Source of the DNA: Parcubacteria group bacterium M6-OD1-4
Lineage (GTDB): Bacteria; Patescibacteriota; Patescibacteriia; Patescibacteriales; UBA12465
Length of the DNA: 34,624 nt
NCBI GenBank assembly: GCA_003056205.1
Contig: LSNS01000007.1
Span: 1 to 34,624 of the forward strand
Direction: 5' to 3'
Shown here: in pieces, positions 18,401 to 27,660 of the stretch
Layout of the letters: each line of letters opens with the position of its first letter
Numbering within the stretch: the first letter of the stretch is position 1
Notes under the pieces: generated by a model
The model's input: the letters and a program-made list of their open reading frames with translations, nothing else
The model's database searches: none
Told to the model about the DNA's origin: nothing
Made by a program: the position numbers and the translations under genes

Positions 18401-21400
18401 GAACTAACATCTAGACTATAAAGTTTATAAGGTTCTAGGGAAACTATTTGTTGAGTTGCCGTTAAAGTACTGGGCCAAGAACCAATACTATTTGCCCCCC
18501 AAGAATCAGTAAAATTACTATTACTAATAAAACTAGGGTTAGCAACTAAATTAGGATTAAAACGGGTCACTGGATCAATATATTCTGTACAGCTGGAAGC
18601 ACTAGCGGAACAAAGGCCCACGGCGGTACTTGGTACCTTAACTTGATTTCCCTGTCCTCCTAAACCAATAGTTTTGAAAAGTGAAGTTGGGCAATAATAA
18701 TCATTATTATCAATAATACATTTTTTAGTTCCACAGTCACTATTATTTAAACAAACTGCTCCAGTTTTTTCGGTTCCACTAATTTTATTATCACCATTTA
18801 GATCACAACGCTTAACAGGTATTTTATACCATGATTTTTTCAAAATATTGGGATCATGACTGGCCCGATAAACACAAACGTTATTCCCTGGATTTTTGAA
18901 ATAACTGACACTATTGTCAGTGGTGCTCTTCCAGGCTTCACAACCCACATTAGCCGAAGAACATAAACTTTGATTATAACTATCGGGATTATTTAAAGCA
19001 AAAACATCAGACCAGGATGTTAGATTTTTTCCACCCTGCCCTTGCCCCAACAAGCTACAGCCCTGGCTAGTAACTGAACATTGTTTCGTCGGATCATAAA
19101 TTGCATTTAAAGCCTGATCTCCAGGAACAAAAACGCAATCTGGATTACTGGTATTACAAGTACTGGTAGCAACACCGTTTAACCAATAACCGGCTGCTGA
19201 AGAAGAATAATTATTAGTATCAATCAACTGTTCACAACCAACTGCGGAAGCAGAACAAAGGTTAGAAAACTGATGAATATTATTAATTGAGCCATTACTA
19301 CTAGTATATTGAGCACAAGCTAAATTATAATCAGGGCCCTGATAATTGCCTAAAGTATCATAATAACAAGCATTAGGAACTTGACTAGAACCTTGAATTA
19401 AATAATAACGTTCCGCAATTTCGGAGAGAAGAAAATTATCAAGATAAAAATTTCCATTTGCCTGAATAATTAACCGCTCATTAGCACTGACCGGCTGATT
19501 TAAATTAGCCAAATTTGTTTGATAAATATGCCAACTGCTTCCTCCGGTAATCGTCAAGGAATTAAAGGCTGTACTAGTTGCTCCCGTATTTGGATTAAGA
19601 AAATAAATATTTAAATTAGTATCATGGGGTGCTAAAGCCAAGAATTTAAGAGTATAGGCTGAACCCTGCTGTGGCGAACTATTAAGATTAAGTTGAGCTT
19701 GAACATTAGAACAAGCCTGGGAATTATAAGCCAAAGAATGACCGTTTTTGTTATTAGCTAAGGAGCTAATACTAAGCCCCGTACCATTAGTACAAGAGCT
19801 ACTCCAAGCCCCAAGACTATTTTCGAAATCACTAGAATAAATCAATCGAACATTACTACCAGTATTACCATTATATTCACGACAACTATTTTGACTAGCA
19901 GTACAAGTCTGCCCTTGTCCAGGGATAGCTTGATAAACACAGGCCTGAGAAGTCTTATCCCAAACTCCACCATTTAAACAGACGTCACAACTATTAGTCG
20001 TGGAATCCCAATTTTTGTTGGAGCCAGTACAATCATTTTTAGTAAGGCTGGCATCAATATTCTGACCCGTCATGCGGTAGGCATGACAATCGCTGGAACA
20101 AGTAATGGTATGCGAAACTAAATGATAAGAAACCTGCCCAGATACATTATAAAATTGCTGACAATCAGAATTATAAGCGGGATCACTAATTGGCAGGTTA
20201 TAGATTTTAGCATTACAAAGAGAACTGTCTGGAGAAGTAAGTGCTGGACCTCCGGCACCATTATTCTTTAAAGAATAAGATTGTAACTGATAACCGCCAG
20301 CTTGTCCCTGCCAAGAATAGAAATTAGAACATTGACTTGGATTAGGTTTAATACACTGTTTTAAGGAAGAATAATATTCTTTATTCTCTCCACCCTGAGC
20401 TAAAGCATCAAGATTAGTAAATTGTGTACAACCAACCGCCGCCGCACTACAAGTCGTTGCTGTCTTAGGAATAATATTTTCTTTAGTCGGAGAACGGAAA
20501 TAAGTCCCTTGAGCAATATACATATCATAACCTAAACACTGTGCTGGACAATAATCCGCACTAGTGGTTTTGGCGGCAACACTAAAAGGACTGTGAACAT
20601 TGGCAAATGATTGACAACCAACTTCAGCTTGATTACATTGACGAGCGTAACTAGAACAAATAGCCGGCGCATCAGCCTTGGGAGTGTAATCTTTATTAGG
20701 ACCTTGGGCATTAGTATAACAAATCTTAGCTAAATATTTTGGTAATATTTTCTCATAAATTTTGGAAGAAGCTGTCGGTGTTTGCCCGTAAGGGCTGTAA
20801 GCTGTTTCTTGATTACCAAGTTCAAATTTAAGATTCTTAACATAAATTAGACTAGCGTTCGTTGAGTTTTGAGCAATGACGCTAAAAATGGGATCATTAT
20901 AAGAAGTATTTGCGGGACGAGTGATTGTTAAATGTTGCCAAGCACCAGTACTATTAGTGGACTGCCGATAACTACTTCTCGAGCCAATTGTTAAAATCAC
21001 CGTTGTCCCCGCTTGAGCACCACCAGTAAGATAAACATCTGCACTTAAAGTATAAGCTTTACTGGGTATAATCTGAAAATCAGCTGGTAATAAAGAATGG
21101 ATAAACGAAGAATAAAGACCACCGCTTAATCCTTTAGGAATATTAAGTCGCAAGGCTTTGCCACTTAAACCGCCAGGATCTTGCTGAGCATTAACAATCG
21201 TTGCTTGACTAACATTTAATAGGGGCCAACTATTCAAAGTAATTCCAGAACTAGAATCGCCAATTTGATCCTGACTAAAGTTAGAATTCATAATTAGATT
21301 AGTACCAGGTTCAGCCTGAAAACGTAGCAAGGCAGTACAACCATTATCACTAGTGCTACAAGTCTGTAAATTGTTATTTAAATATAAATTAGGAAAGCGA

Positions 21401-23526
21401 TTCCAATTAACAATTCCCGTAGACGTCGCATAACTACCAGCGGTGGCATATTGACGACAACCAACATTCGCTGAATTACAACTACCATAATTCAAAGTGT
21501 TCTGTAAATAAGAAACTGTTTGTCCGTCAATGTTGGTAAAAGCCTGACAGGTATTATCAATGGCCGGACAAGAATTAGTATTAAAATTCCAAGTTCTCTT
21601 CTCTCCAGTACAGTAACCATAAGCTAAACAACTACCATCACTTTTAGTTTTAATACAAGTCTGATTATCAGCACAATAATTATCAGCCCGAGTAATAGAT
21701 AATTTACTAGGAATTATTGAATTACTATTATTAGTATCACTACCAAGAACTGGAGTTCCTGATAAAATTGTTTTATTTAAAATTTGTGCTCCATAGCCTT
21801 CTTTTTGACAATAATTAAGCGGAGCACTTAAAACCCAGTTAGGATCGACTAAACCTTCGCACCAAGTGGTATTAGTAGTATCAAAACCTGAACTGAATTT
21901 AGTATAATTATCATGGGGATTAAAACAAGAAATCAAATCACCGAGAGTAGCATTATGAGGATTTGTGGGATTCGTAGCTAGAGTAGCAGCTTCTACCCAG
22001 CCAATCGGAATAATACGATATTTAAGAAGAATCAAAAGATTACGTAAAGAATAGCTAGTGGTGTAAGCACTACCAGAAGTACCGTTAGTGATTTGCCAAT
22101 CAGGGTGTAAATAACCCTTCTGGATAGCCTGAGCCACAGTTTCTTTAGCAGTAACTGCTTGCATAAATTGATTGTCAATTACACAATGATTTGGTGCCGG
22201 ATTCTTAGGATTCAAACAAATAGTTAAAGCGGACAAAATACTATAATCAACCTGCGTTCCAAAAGTAGGTTTCAATAGAGTAGAGGTAATTTTTTTTAAA
22301 GACACTGATCCCGAACCACTACTGAAATCATTATAATAAGCTCCAGGACCACTTAAATTAGCCGACGAGTTATTCCGATTACCAAGATTTTTTAATAATC
22401 TATTAAAAAGCGTCATAGCTAATCGATTTAAACCAATATTAGCAGCATCCACTAAAACATTGGTAGTAATTTTGCCAAAATTTTGATTCTTGACTGCTTG
22501 GGCCTCTTGAAGCCTTCTTTTAGCTGTTCCTGGAGGAGCAGCAATTTCACCATTAATCTTAGTAAAATTTAACCAACCCTTATTAGCCAATAAACCAGTT
22601 TTGGCCACTGCTTTCTTATTCAATACCTTATTGGACAGGTCTGTTCGAGCCGTTAAATAAATACCTAGGTCATTAGCATTCGGATTAAAGAGTCCAACAA
22701 AAGTAGGTAAAAAATTAGGTTTTTGTAAATCTGCTAATTGTGTTTTAATATTAGATTTCCAATCTTTCACCATCTTACTCGCACTACAACTAGGAGCTTG
22801 AGGTTGCTTTTCATTAATTAAACCTAAACCAATTTTAACCTTTGCCTGTAAAGAAGAAGCTCCGCAAACATTAAAAGAAGGAGTAGCATTCATTGTGTTG
22901 GCAGTATTTTCAAGATTTTTTTTGCCATTTTGAACATTCTGGCTAATACAAACAGTATTTTTATTTTTACAACCACTGTAGCATGTATTAGTAATAGACA
23001 TATTCATGGCAATCGGTAATTTTGAACTAACGCTAGCCGAAGTACAATTGCTATTACATTTTTGTAATTGCGCAGAACAATCTTGATCTGGATTGCTCGG
23101 ATTATTCATATTATTCACAAAACTCTCAATAAATTGTCCACCAGCCTGATCACCAACCTGAACTAAATATTTACCCCAATTTTGAGTAATAAAAAGAGGC
23201 TTCTGACCAGCCCCACCCGAACCAACATAATTAGCAGCATCATAAGCAATTTTATTTAAAGCTAAACTTAAAGCTTGATGATAGGCAATAGCTCCAGCGT
23301 TTTTCCATAATTTAGTGCCCAAAGTAGCAACTTTATCTCCAACCCATTTAGCAGTATTTACAATAACTACCCCCGGAGAAACAGCATAAACCGCCTTAGG
23401 AGGAACAGCGACAAAAACAATAAAGAATAAAGAAAGAATCACTAAAAGATTTTTAAATTTAAAAGAATTTGGTGATTTGTTTTCTAAAGGTTTTTTTCGT
23501 AATTTTGAATTAGTAAAAAATTTCAT
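15472..23526 (-). CDS. Giant Cys-rich secreted/surface multidomain protein
   Basis: 2684 aa. N-terminal hydrophobic signal (NLLVILSLFFIVFVAVPPKAVYA). Repeated Cx6C boxes, several jelly-roll-like segments, an EF-hand loop and a C-terminal WGDG PKD-like segment. Confidence 0.9.
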   Translation of the reverse strand: MKFFTNSKLRKKPLENKSPNSFKFKNLLVILSLFFIVFVAVPPKAVYAVSPGVVIVNTAKWVGDKVATLGTKLWKNAGAIAYHQALSLALNKIAYDAANYVGSGGAGQKPLFITQNWGKYLVQVGDQAGGQFIESFVNNMNNPSNPDQDCSAQLQKCNSNCTSASVSSKLPIAMNMSITNTCYSGCKNKNTVCISQNVQNGKKNLENTANTMNATPSFNVCGASSLQAKVKIGLGLINEKQPQAPSCSASKMVKDWKSNIKTQLADLQKPNFLPTFVGLFNPNANDLGIYLTARTDLSNKVLNKKAVAKTGLLANKGWLNFTKINGEIAAPPGTAKRRLQEAQAVKNQNFGKITTNVLVDAANIGLNRLAMTLFNRLLKNLGNRNNSSANLSGPGAYYNDFSSGSGSVSLKKITSTLLKPTFGTQVDYSILSALTICLNPKNPAPNHCVIDNQFMQAVTAKETVAQAIQKGYLHPDWQITNGTSGSAYTTSYSLRNLLILLKYRIIPIGWVEAATLATNPTNPHNATLGDLISCFNPHDNYTKFSSGFDTTNTTWCEGLVDPNWVLSAPLNYCQKEGYGAQILNKTILSGTPVLGSDTNNSNSIIPSKLSITRADNYCADNQTCIKTKSDGSCLAYGYCTGEKRTWNFNTNSCPAIDNTCQAFTNIDGQTVSYLQNTLNYGSCNSANVGCRQYATAGSYATSTGIVNWNRFPNLYLNNNLQTCSTSDNGCTALLRFQAEPGTNLIMNSNFSQDQIGDSSSGITLNSWPLLNVSQATIVNAQQDPGGLSGKALRLNIPKGLSGGLYSSFIHSLLPADFQIIPSKAYTLSADVYLTGGAQAGTTVILTIGSRSSYRQSTNSTGAWQHLTITRPANTSYNDPIFSVIAQNSTNASLIYVKNLKFELGNQETAYSPYGQTPTASSKIYEKILPKYLAKICYTNAQGPNKDYTPKADAPAICSSYARQCNQAEVGCQSFANVHSPFSVAAKTTSADYCPAQCLGYDMYIAQGTYFRSPTKENIIPKTATTCSAAAVGCTQFTNLDALAQGGENKEYYSSLKQCIKPNPSQCSNFYSWQGQAGGYQLQSYSLKNNGAGGPALTSPDSSLCNAKIYNLPISDPAYNSDCQQFYNVSGQVSYHLVSHTITCSSDCHAYRMTGQNIDASLTKNDCTGSNKNWDSTTNSCDVCLNGGVWDKTSQACVYQAIPGQGQTCTASQNSCREYNGNTGSNVRLIYSSDFENSLGAWSSSCTNGTGLSISSLANNKNGHSLAYNSQACSNVQAQLNLNSSPQQGSAYTLKFLALAPHDTNLNIYFLNPNTGATSTAFNSLTITGGSSWHIYQTNLANLNQPVSANERLIIQANGNFYLDNFLLSEIAERYYLIQGSSQVPNACYYDTLGNYQGPDYNLACAQYTSSNGSINNIHQFSNLCSASAVGCEQLIDTNNYSSSAAGYWLNGVATSTCNTSNPDCVFVPGDQALNAIYDPTKQCSVTSQGCSLLGQGQGGKNLTSWSDVFALNNPDSYNQSLCSSANVGCEAWKSTTDNSVSYFKNPGNNVCVYRASHDPNILKKSWYKIPVKRCDLNGDNKISGTEKTGAVCLNNSDCGTKKCIIDNNDYYCPTSLFKTIGLGGQGNQVKVPSTAVGLCSASASSCTEYIDPVTRFNPNLVANPSFISNSNFTDSWGANSIGSWPSTLTATQQIVSLEPYKLYSLDVSSGLGTGVNLQFQYPVRQLLNNNNFASSTDILSLASATHTPIIFDAGINHNALLSGGSSQRTINLKELAVNYQLQSNIDKTSCNGQVQFNNGCILFNERSVAGASGLAPLGFNAYEGNSYSPNPYSPSTCSSDGSCNANQVIKVNPSRVCSQWLACTSYVQDPVTHKKTCYSFGECNSLNSKNGCANFISSQNTSVASTITNSNATGYSIFNDYNLSQMKIVGEPVSQAHYDFENSTIAACSQQSNGNICLINSPDAANLKIGTTYPAQGRAYLAIPGNKYWHSKPDSLSSNRPQDYYISYLVNTSKLVGARAQLRIAGAQEQTLTDSQTGQKTVFYSPAGLGWTQEVHKFSLAGVNKIEIFAGADIPKSSVGPVYFDNINISPVLQVAPNKYVAPECRLYPTGSSLTCISKNTNIIKPGLEGYCLEHDPANPPVCLLWYPLDNIPTPNLSSLGYAGKFPLNYCAEASGNFALLEKRDAYVASSASSNNYTVCGHTYYSASRSTCDSYPTCQNQCPEDYITTVAFNHEGGTIAEKLINNKKNKIRVICVPKKNSLFSAFQTDLVFTNTNNTDEPWGACAATNNGDGTINNNRNYTNGYGIFNGFQGPESTNMNPPLAVYDYNNPPATVSGLKYPYATSTSDNVFNLTCNTFVQAVDNNGLNQAWVQRVNQGASNSTPQFFSPYVSRLNRYTQDRSSIPFGAATPISNLLGGGRIPLLNNSSQQQGIKKVAGRPYGCRDGSAIGTKDSCDLIGSCSNNPDIYCLTTVNSSFTDSASTTFKLGNNTCGQNATCTPLWNGQPLINTSDATSSPYETILKNIFLSGQILQYKGGKYISKASYNFSNISNSGTIIPQCPGNLRSNVNAFCAVYPTLSNIKLYYDNYAKNNKILAQNFISATPIKVVRGWYRLQFNSQVNSEQQPLTDIKIHWGDGYIQSITNQDNHPATSSPHILYHHYAQNATVKIYIRVIDNWGFYADNK
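18583..21573 (-). repeat. Protein-level repeat family C-x6-C-x2-(F/Y/L/W), about 10 copies within the giant ORF
   Basis: CPAIDNTC, CNSANVGC, CSTSDNGC, CNQAEVGC, CSAAAVGC, CTASQNSC, CSASAVGC, CSVTSQGC, CSSANVGC, CSASASSC. Confidence 0.85.
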
Positions 23527-23538
23527 TTTTTTAATTAT

Positions 23539-24213
23539 TTACTTTTTACTATTTAAACTCTCTTGATAGCTTTTCATTAATTCACTATCACTAATTTTAT
23601 CTAATTTTACTTTAGTGCTAATTCCGCTAGAAATCAAAACTTTTCGTAAAGTTTGAACATTAGCTTGACCATTAAGAACTTTTTGTAAATCACTTTGCGC
23701 TGTACTAGTTGCCTGAAAATTATTAATTGTGGAATTGGTAAAAGCTGCTGTCGTACTAGTGGCAATAGTCTGATTAAAATTAGAAACGGATTTAGAAGAA
23801 TCGGTATTACGAAGTGGAACAGAGGTTCCACAATCTTTGCCTTGCGGACAATTAGGATTAGTTCCCTGACGTACTTCCTGAAAATCCGATCGACCATCAC
23901 TATCCGAATCTACTAAATAAGGAGAAGTATGGTAGATATAAATCTCGGCATAATCCGACAGACCATCGCCATCGGTATCAGTCTCTTTCAACAAATCAAT
24001 AGCAGCCGATGAACTAGTGGCCACCGAGTTAGAATTTACCGAACTCTTCTGTTGATAGGGGTCAGTAAAGGGGGATTTAATCTGGGTACGCATTTGCCAA
24101 ACCCAAAAAATAATAATCAAGGCAATCAGAGTTAAGAAAAATATAATTACTGTTTTTTGTAATTTCGGTAAATTTTGAAATATTGAATTGGACTGTTTTT
24201 CATTTAATGGCAT
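23539..24213 (-). CDS. Single-pass membrane protein with TSP3/EF-hand-type calcium-binding repeats
   Basis: 224 aa, N-terminal TM helix (VIIFFLTLIALIIIFWVW), tandem DTDGDGLSDYAE and DSDSDGRSDFQE loops. Confidence 0.85.
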   Translation of the reverse strand: MPLNEKQSNSIFQNLPKLQKTVIIFFLTLIALIIIFWVWQMRTQIKSPFTDPYQQKSSVNSNSVATSSSAAIDLLKETDTDGDGLSDYAEIYIYHTSPYLVDSDSDGRSDFQEVRQGTNPNCPQGKDCGTSVPLRNTDSSKSVSNFNQTIATSTTAAFTNSTINNFQATSTAQSDLQKVLNGQANVQTLRKVLISSGISTKVKLDKISDSELMKSYQESLNSKK

Positions 24214-24236
24214 TCTCAGAGAATAAAAATTAAGAA

Positions 24237-24266
24237 CAATTAAGATTAATTGCTTTTATTATACCA
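24237..24266 (-). promoter_or_regulatory. Extended -10 promoter candidate with inverted repeat at the predicted transcription start
   Basis: Minus TGGTATAAT (24266-24258) overlapping the rsmA stop, then CAATTAA-TC-TTAATTG (24252-24237). Confidence 0.5.
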
Positions 24267-25101
24267 TAATCATCTTCAAAGCCGCAAATAATTTATGCCA
24301 ATCAGGCAATGATAAATTTTCAGCGCGAATTTGAGGATTAAAATCTTGAGCAACTAACAATTGGCTAATCTTTTTGGTCTCTATTTTTAAACCAGCTGCT
24401 AAATTATTTTTTAACATTTTTCGTTTGGAACTAAAAGCAATCTTGACTACTCTAAAAAATTCTTTTTCTTCGGAAATAGAATATTTTCTGTCTTGCAGAA
24501 CAATGTTAATTAAGGCACTATCTACTCGCGGACGAGGCCAGAAATTATCAGCATTCACAATCCTGATAATTTTAGCTCGGGCATAATATTGCACTGAAAT
24601 TGCCAAGATACTCATTCGGGGTGCTTGAGCCACAATCCGCTCCGCAACCTCTTTCTGCAACATTAAGGTTAAAGACTGGGGACGAAAACTACCACTAAGA
24701 AAATAACGCAAGAAAATAGAGGTGATATTATAAGGAAGATTAGCAACAATTTTATATTTTTTAGCAGATAACTGAAGGTGGGGATTAAAATGTAAAATAT
24801 CTCCATTAACAATCTCAACGTTACTAATGTTTTGTGAAGCAATCCCCATTTTTAAATAATCAGCTAATTGCGAATCTAACTCGACAGCAATTACTTTTTT
24901 AACCTGTTGAGCGAGTTTCATGGTTAAAAATCCTAAACCTGGACCAATTTCTAAAACGGTTTCAGTAGAATCAAGTTGGGCAACCTTAATTATTTCATCA
25001 TAAACTTCTTCATTAATTAAAAAATTCTGTCCTTGAGAGTGACGAGGCTTAATCTCCATCAACTGACAAATCTTTCTGGTTTGACTTAAAAGGTCAGACA
25101 T
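24259..25101 (-). CDS. rsmA: 16S rRNA (adenine1518-N6/adenine1519-N6)-dimethyltransferase RsmA/KsgA
   Basis: GQNFLINEEV, VLEIGPGLGFLT, VANLPYNITS motifs. Confidence 0.97.
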   Translation of the reverse strand: MSDLLSQTRKICQLMEIKPRHSQGQNFLINEEVYDEIIKVAQLDSTETVLEIGPGLGFLTMKLAQQVKKVIAVELDSQLADYLKMGIASQNISNVEIVNGDILHFNPHLQLSAKKYKIVANLPYNITSIFLRYFLSGSFRPQSLTLMLQKEVAERIVAQAPRMSILAISVQYYARAKIIRIVNADNFWPRPRVDSALINIVLQDRKYSISEEKEFFRVVKIAFSSKRKMLKNNLAAGLKIETKKISQLLVAQDFNPQIRAENLSLPDWHKLFAALKMIMV

Positions 25102-25149
25102 AAATTAATTATTGTTTTTTTAAAACACTAAAGTCTAAAGCAATTATTT

Positions 25150-27606
25150 TTATTTAATAACAATATTAAGAAGTCGCCCAGGAACAAAAATATTTTTTAT
25201 TACTTTCTTTCCAGTTAACCATTTTTTGATAGCTTGATCATCTTGAACAATTTTCCAAGCCTCTTCTTGAGAAATGTCAGCGCTTACTTCCAGGGTGGTC
25301 CGCAGTTTACCATTAATTTGAATAACTAAATTAATAGTTTTATTCTTAATTAATTCGGAATTATATTGTGGCCAAGAAGATTTAAAAATACTTTCTTTGT
25401 TTCCTAGCTTCTCCCAAAGTTCTTCACTAAGATGAGGAGCAAAAGGCGCTAAAATCTGTAATAAAAATTGATTAGTTTTAATCGTCAAGGCAGACAGATT
25501 ATTTTTTTGATGATAAATTGTTAATTTATTAACTAAAATCATGAGAGCGGAGATAGCAGTATTAAAGTTAAAACTTTCAATATCTTCTTCAACTTTCTTA
25601 ATAGTCTGGTGAAGAATTCTCAACAATTTCTCATCATCTTGAACAACTTTTTCCCCTAAAATTTCAAAATTAGCAAAAAGTCGTTCAACTTTTTCTAAAA
25701 ATTTACGGGTTCCAATTAAACCATTTGTATCCCAACTAATAGCTTGGTCAAAAGGACCCATAAACATTTCATAAACGCGCAAAGCATCCGCTCCAAAACG
25801 TTCTACAATTTCATCGGGATTAATAACATTACCCCAACGCTTAGACATTTTCCGTCCATCTTGAGCCATAATTAAGCCCACGTGTTGTAATCTTAAAAAC
25901 GGTTCATCATAATTAACAGCACCAATATCATATAAAAATTTATGCCAAAAACGAGCATAAATTAAATGACGAGTAGCATGTTCTGCACCGCCAACATAAA
26001 AATCTACCGGCGACCAATATTTTTCTTTTTTCTTATCAACTAAAACGGAATTATTATGAGGATCAATATAGCGCAAATAATACCAACAAGAACCGCCCCA
26101 CTGAGGCATGGTGTTGGTTTCCCGTTGAGCCGACCCACCACATTTTGGACAAGTAGTCTGGACCCAATCATCAATCGCTGCTAAAGGAGATTCTCCTGTT
26201 CCTGTTGGTGCATAACTCTCAACTTCTGGTAAACGCACTGGAAGTTCTTCTTCGGGGACTGAGACAACGCCACATTTTGAACAATGAATTAAGGGAATCG
26301 GTTCACCCCAATAACGTTGACGAGAAAAAACCCAATCTTTTAATTTATAATTAATTTTTTTTTGACCAATTTTATTTTTTTCCAAATAAGTTAATAATTG
26401 TTGACGAGCTTGAAGAGAATTTAATCCTGAAAATTTTCCAGAATTTTCTAACTCTCCCTCGCCCTTATAAATTTTCGCAGTAAAAGATTTTGGGGCTTTA
26501 ATGACGGAACGAATTTCCAATTGATATTTCTGAGCAAATTCCCAATCTCGTTGATCATGAGCGGGAACAGCCATAATCGCTCCAGTGCCATAAGAATTTA
26601 AAACATAATCAGCAATAAAAATAGGAAGAGCTTCTTGATTAAAGGGATTAATTGCTTGTAAACCTTCTAACTGGACACCGCTTTTTTCTTTATTTAAATC
26701 TGTACGCTGTAAATCAGTTTTATTTTTTACTTGTTGAAGATATTTCTCCACAACTGACCAATTCTTAATCTGATCTTTTAACTCTTCTAATAAAGGATGT
26801 TCAGGAGCTAAAACCAAATAAGTACAACCAAAAATAGTATCAATTCGCGTGGTAAAAACTCGCAAATTTTTAGTTGCTGTTAAATTTGATAAATCATTGC
26901 TTTTAACTTTAAATTCAATTTCGGCACCAACACTACGACCAATCCAATTTCTTTGCATTTCTTTAATTGATTTTTCCCAACCTGGTAATTTATCGAGATC
27001 GTCAAGAAGGCGTTCCGCATAATCAGTAATTTTCAAAACCCATTGACGCATTGGTTTCTGTTCGATAAGACTTCCGCAACGTTCACACTTGCCGTCTTCT
27101 AAATCCTCATTAGCTAAACCAGTTTGGCAAGAAGGGCACCAGTTAATCGGAGCAAAAGATTCATAAGCTAATCCCTTTTTCCACATTTGTAAAAAAGTCC
27201 ACTGCGTCCAGCGATAATAACTGGGGTCAGTGGTATTAATTTCTCGTGACCAATCATAAGCTAATCCCAAAACTTTTAATTGCCGTTTAAAAGTGGCAAT
27301 ATTTTTAGTAGTGGATTCTTGGGGATGAATTTTATTTTTAATGGCATAATTTTCAGTTGGTAGTCCAAAGGCATCCCAACCCATGGGATGTAAAACATTA
27401 TATCCTTGCATCAAGCGTAAACGAGCTAAGATATCGGTCGCAATATAACCTTTCGGATGTCCAACGTGTAAACCCTCGCCAGACGGATACGGAAACATAT
27501 CTAAAACATAATATTTTGCTTTATTAAAATCCGTTCCGGTCCGATATAGATTAGAATCTTGCCAACGTTTTTGCCATTTTTTTTCTAGTTCTTGATGATG
27601 ATACAT
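25150..27606 (-). CDS. leuS: Leucyl-tRNA synthetase
   Basis: 818 aa. FPYPSGEGLHVGHPKGY, HPMGWDAFGLPTENYAI, editing-domain TRIDTIFGCTY, and KMSKRWGN. Confidence 0.98.
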   Translation of the reverse strand: MYHHQELEKKWQKRWQDSNLYRTGTDFNKAKYYVLDMFPYPSGEGLHVGHPKGYIATDILARLRLMQGYNVLHPMGWDAFGLPTENYAIKNKIHPQESTTKNIATFKRQLKVLGLAYDWSREINTTDPSYYRWTQWTFLQMWKKGLAYESFAPINWCPSCQTGLANEDLEDGKCERCGSLIEQKPMRQWVLKITDYAERLLDDLDKLPGWEKSIKEMQRNWIGRSVGAEIEFKVKSNDLSNLTATKNLRVFTTRIDTIFGCTYLVLAPEHPLLEELKDQIKNWSVVEKYLQQVKNKTDLQRTDLNKEKSGVQLEGLQAINPFNQEALPIFIADYVLNSYGTGAIMAVPAHDQRDWEFAQKYQLEIRSVIKAPKSFTAKIYKGEGELENSGKFSGLNSLQARQQLLTYLEKNKIGQKKINYKLKDWVFSRQRYWGEPIPLIHCSKCGVVSVPEEELPVRLPEVESYAPTGTGESPLAAIDDWVQTTCPKCGGSAQRETNTMPQWGGSCWYYLRYIDPHNNSVLVDKKKEKYWSPVDFYVGGAEHATRHLIYARFWHKFLYDIGAVNYDEPFLRLQHVGLIMAQDGRKMSKRWGNVINPDEIVERFGADALRVYEMFMGPFDQAISWDTNGLIGTRKFLEKVERLFANFEILGEKVVQDDEKLLRILHQTIKKVEEDIESFNFNTAISALMILVNKLTIYHQKNNLSALTIKTNQFLLQILAPFAPHLSEELWEKLGNKESIFKSSWPQYNSELIKNKTINLVIQINGKLRTTLEVSADISQEEAWKIVQDDQAIKKWLTGKKVIKNIFVPGRLLNIVIK

Positions 27607-27660
27607 AAATATTTATGTTAATTTATCATCGGTAATAAAATATAAAAAATAATAATTTTT

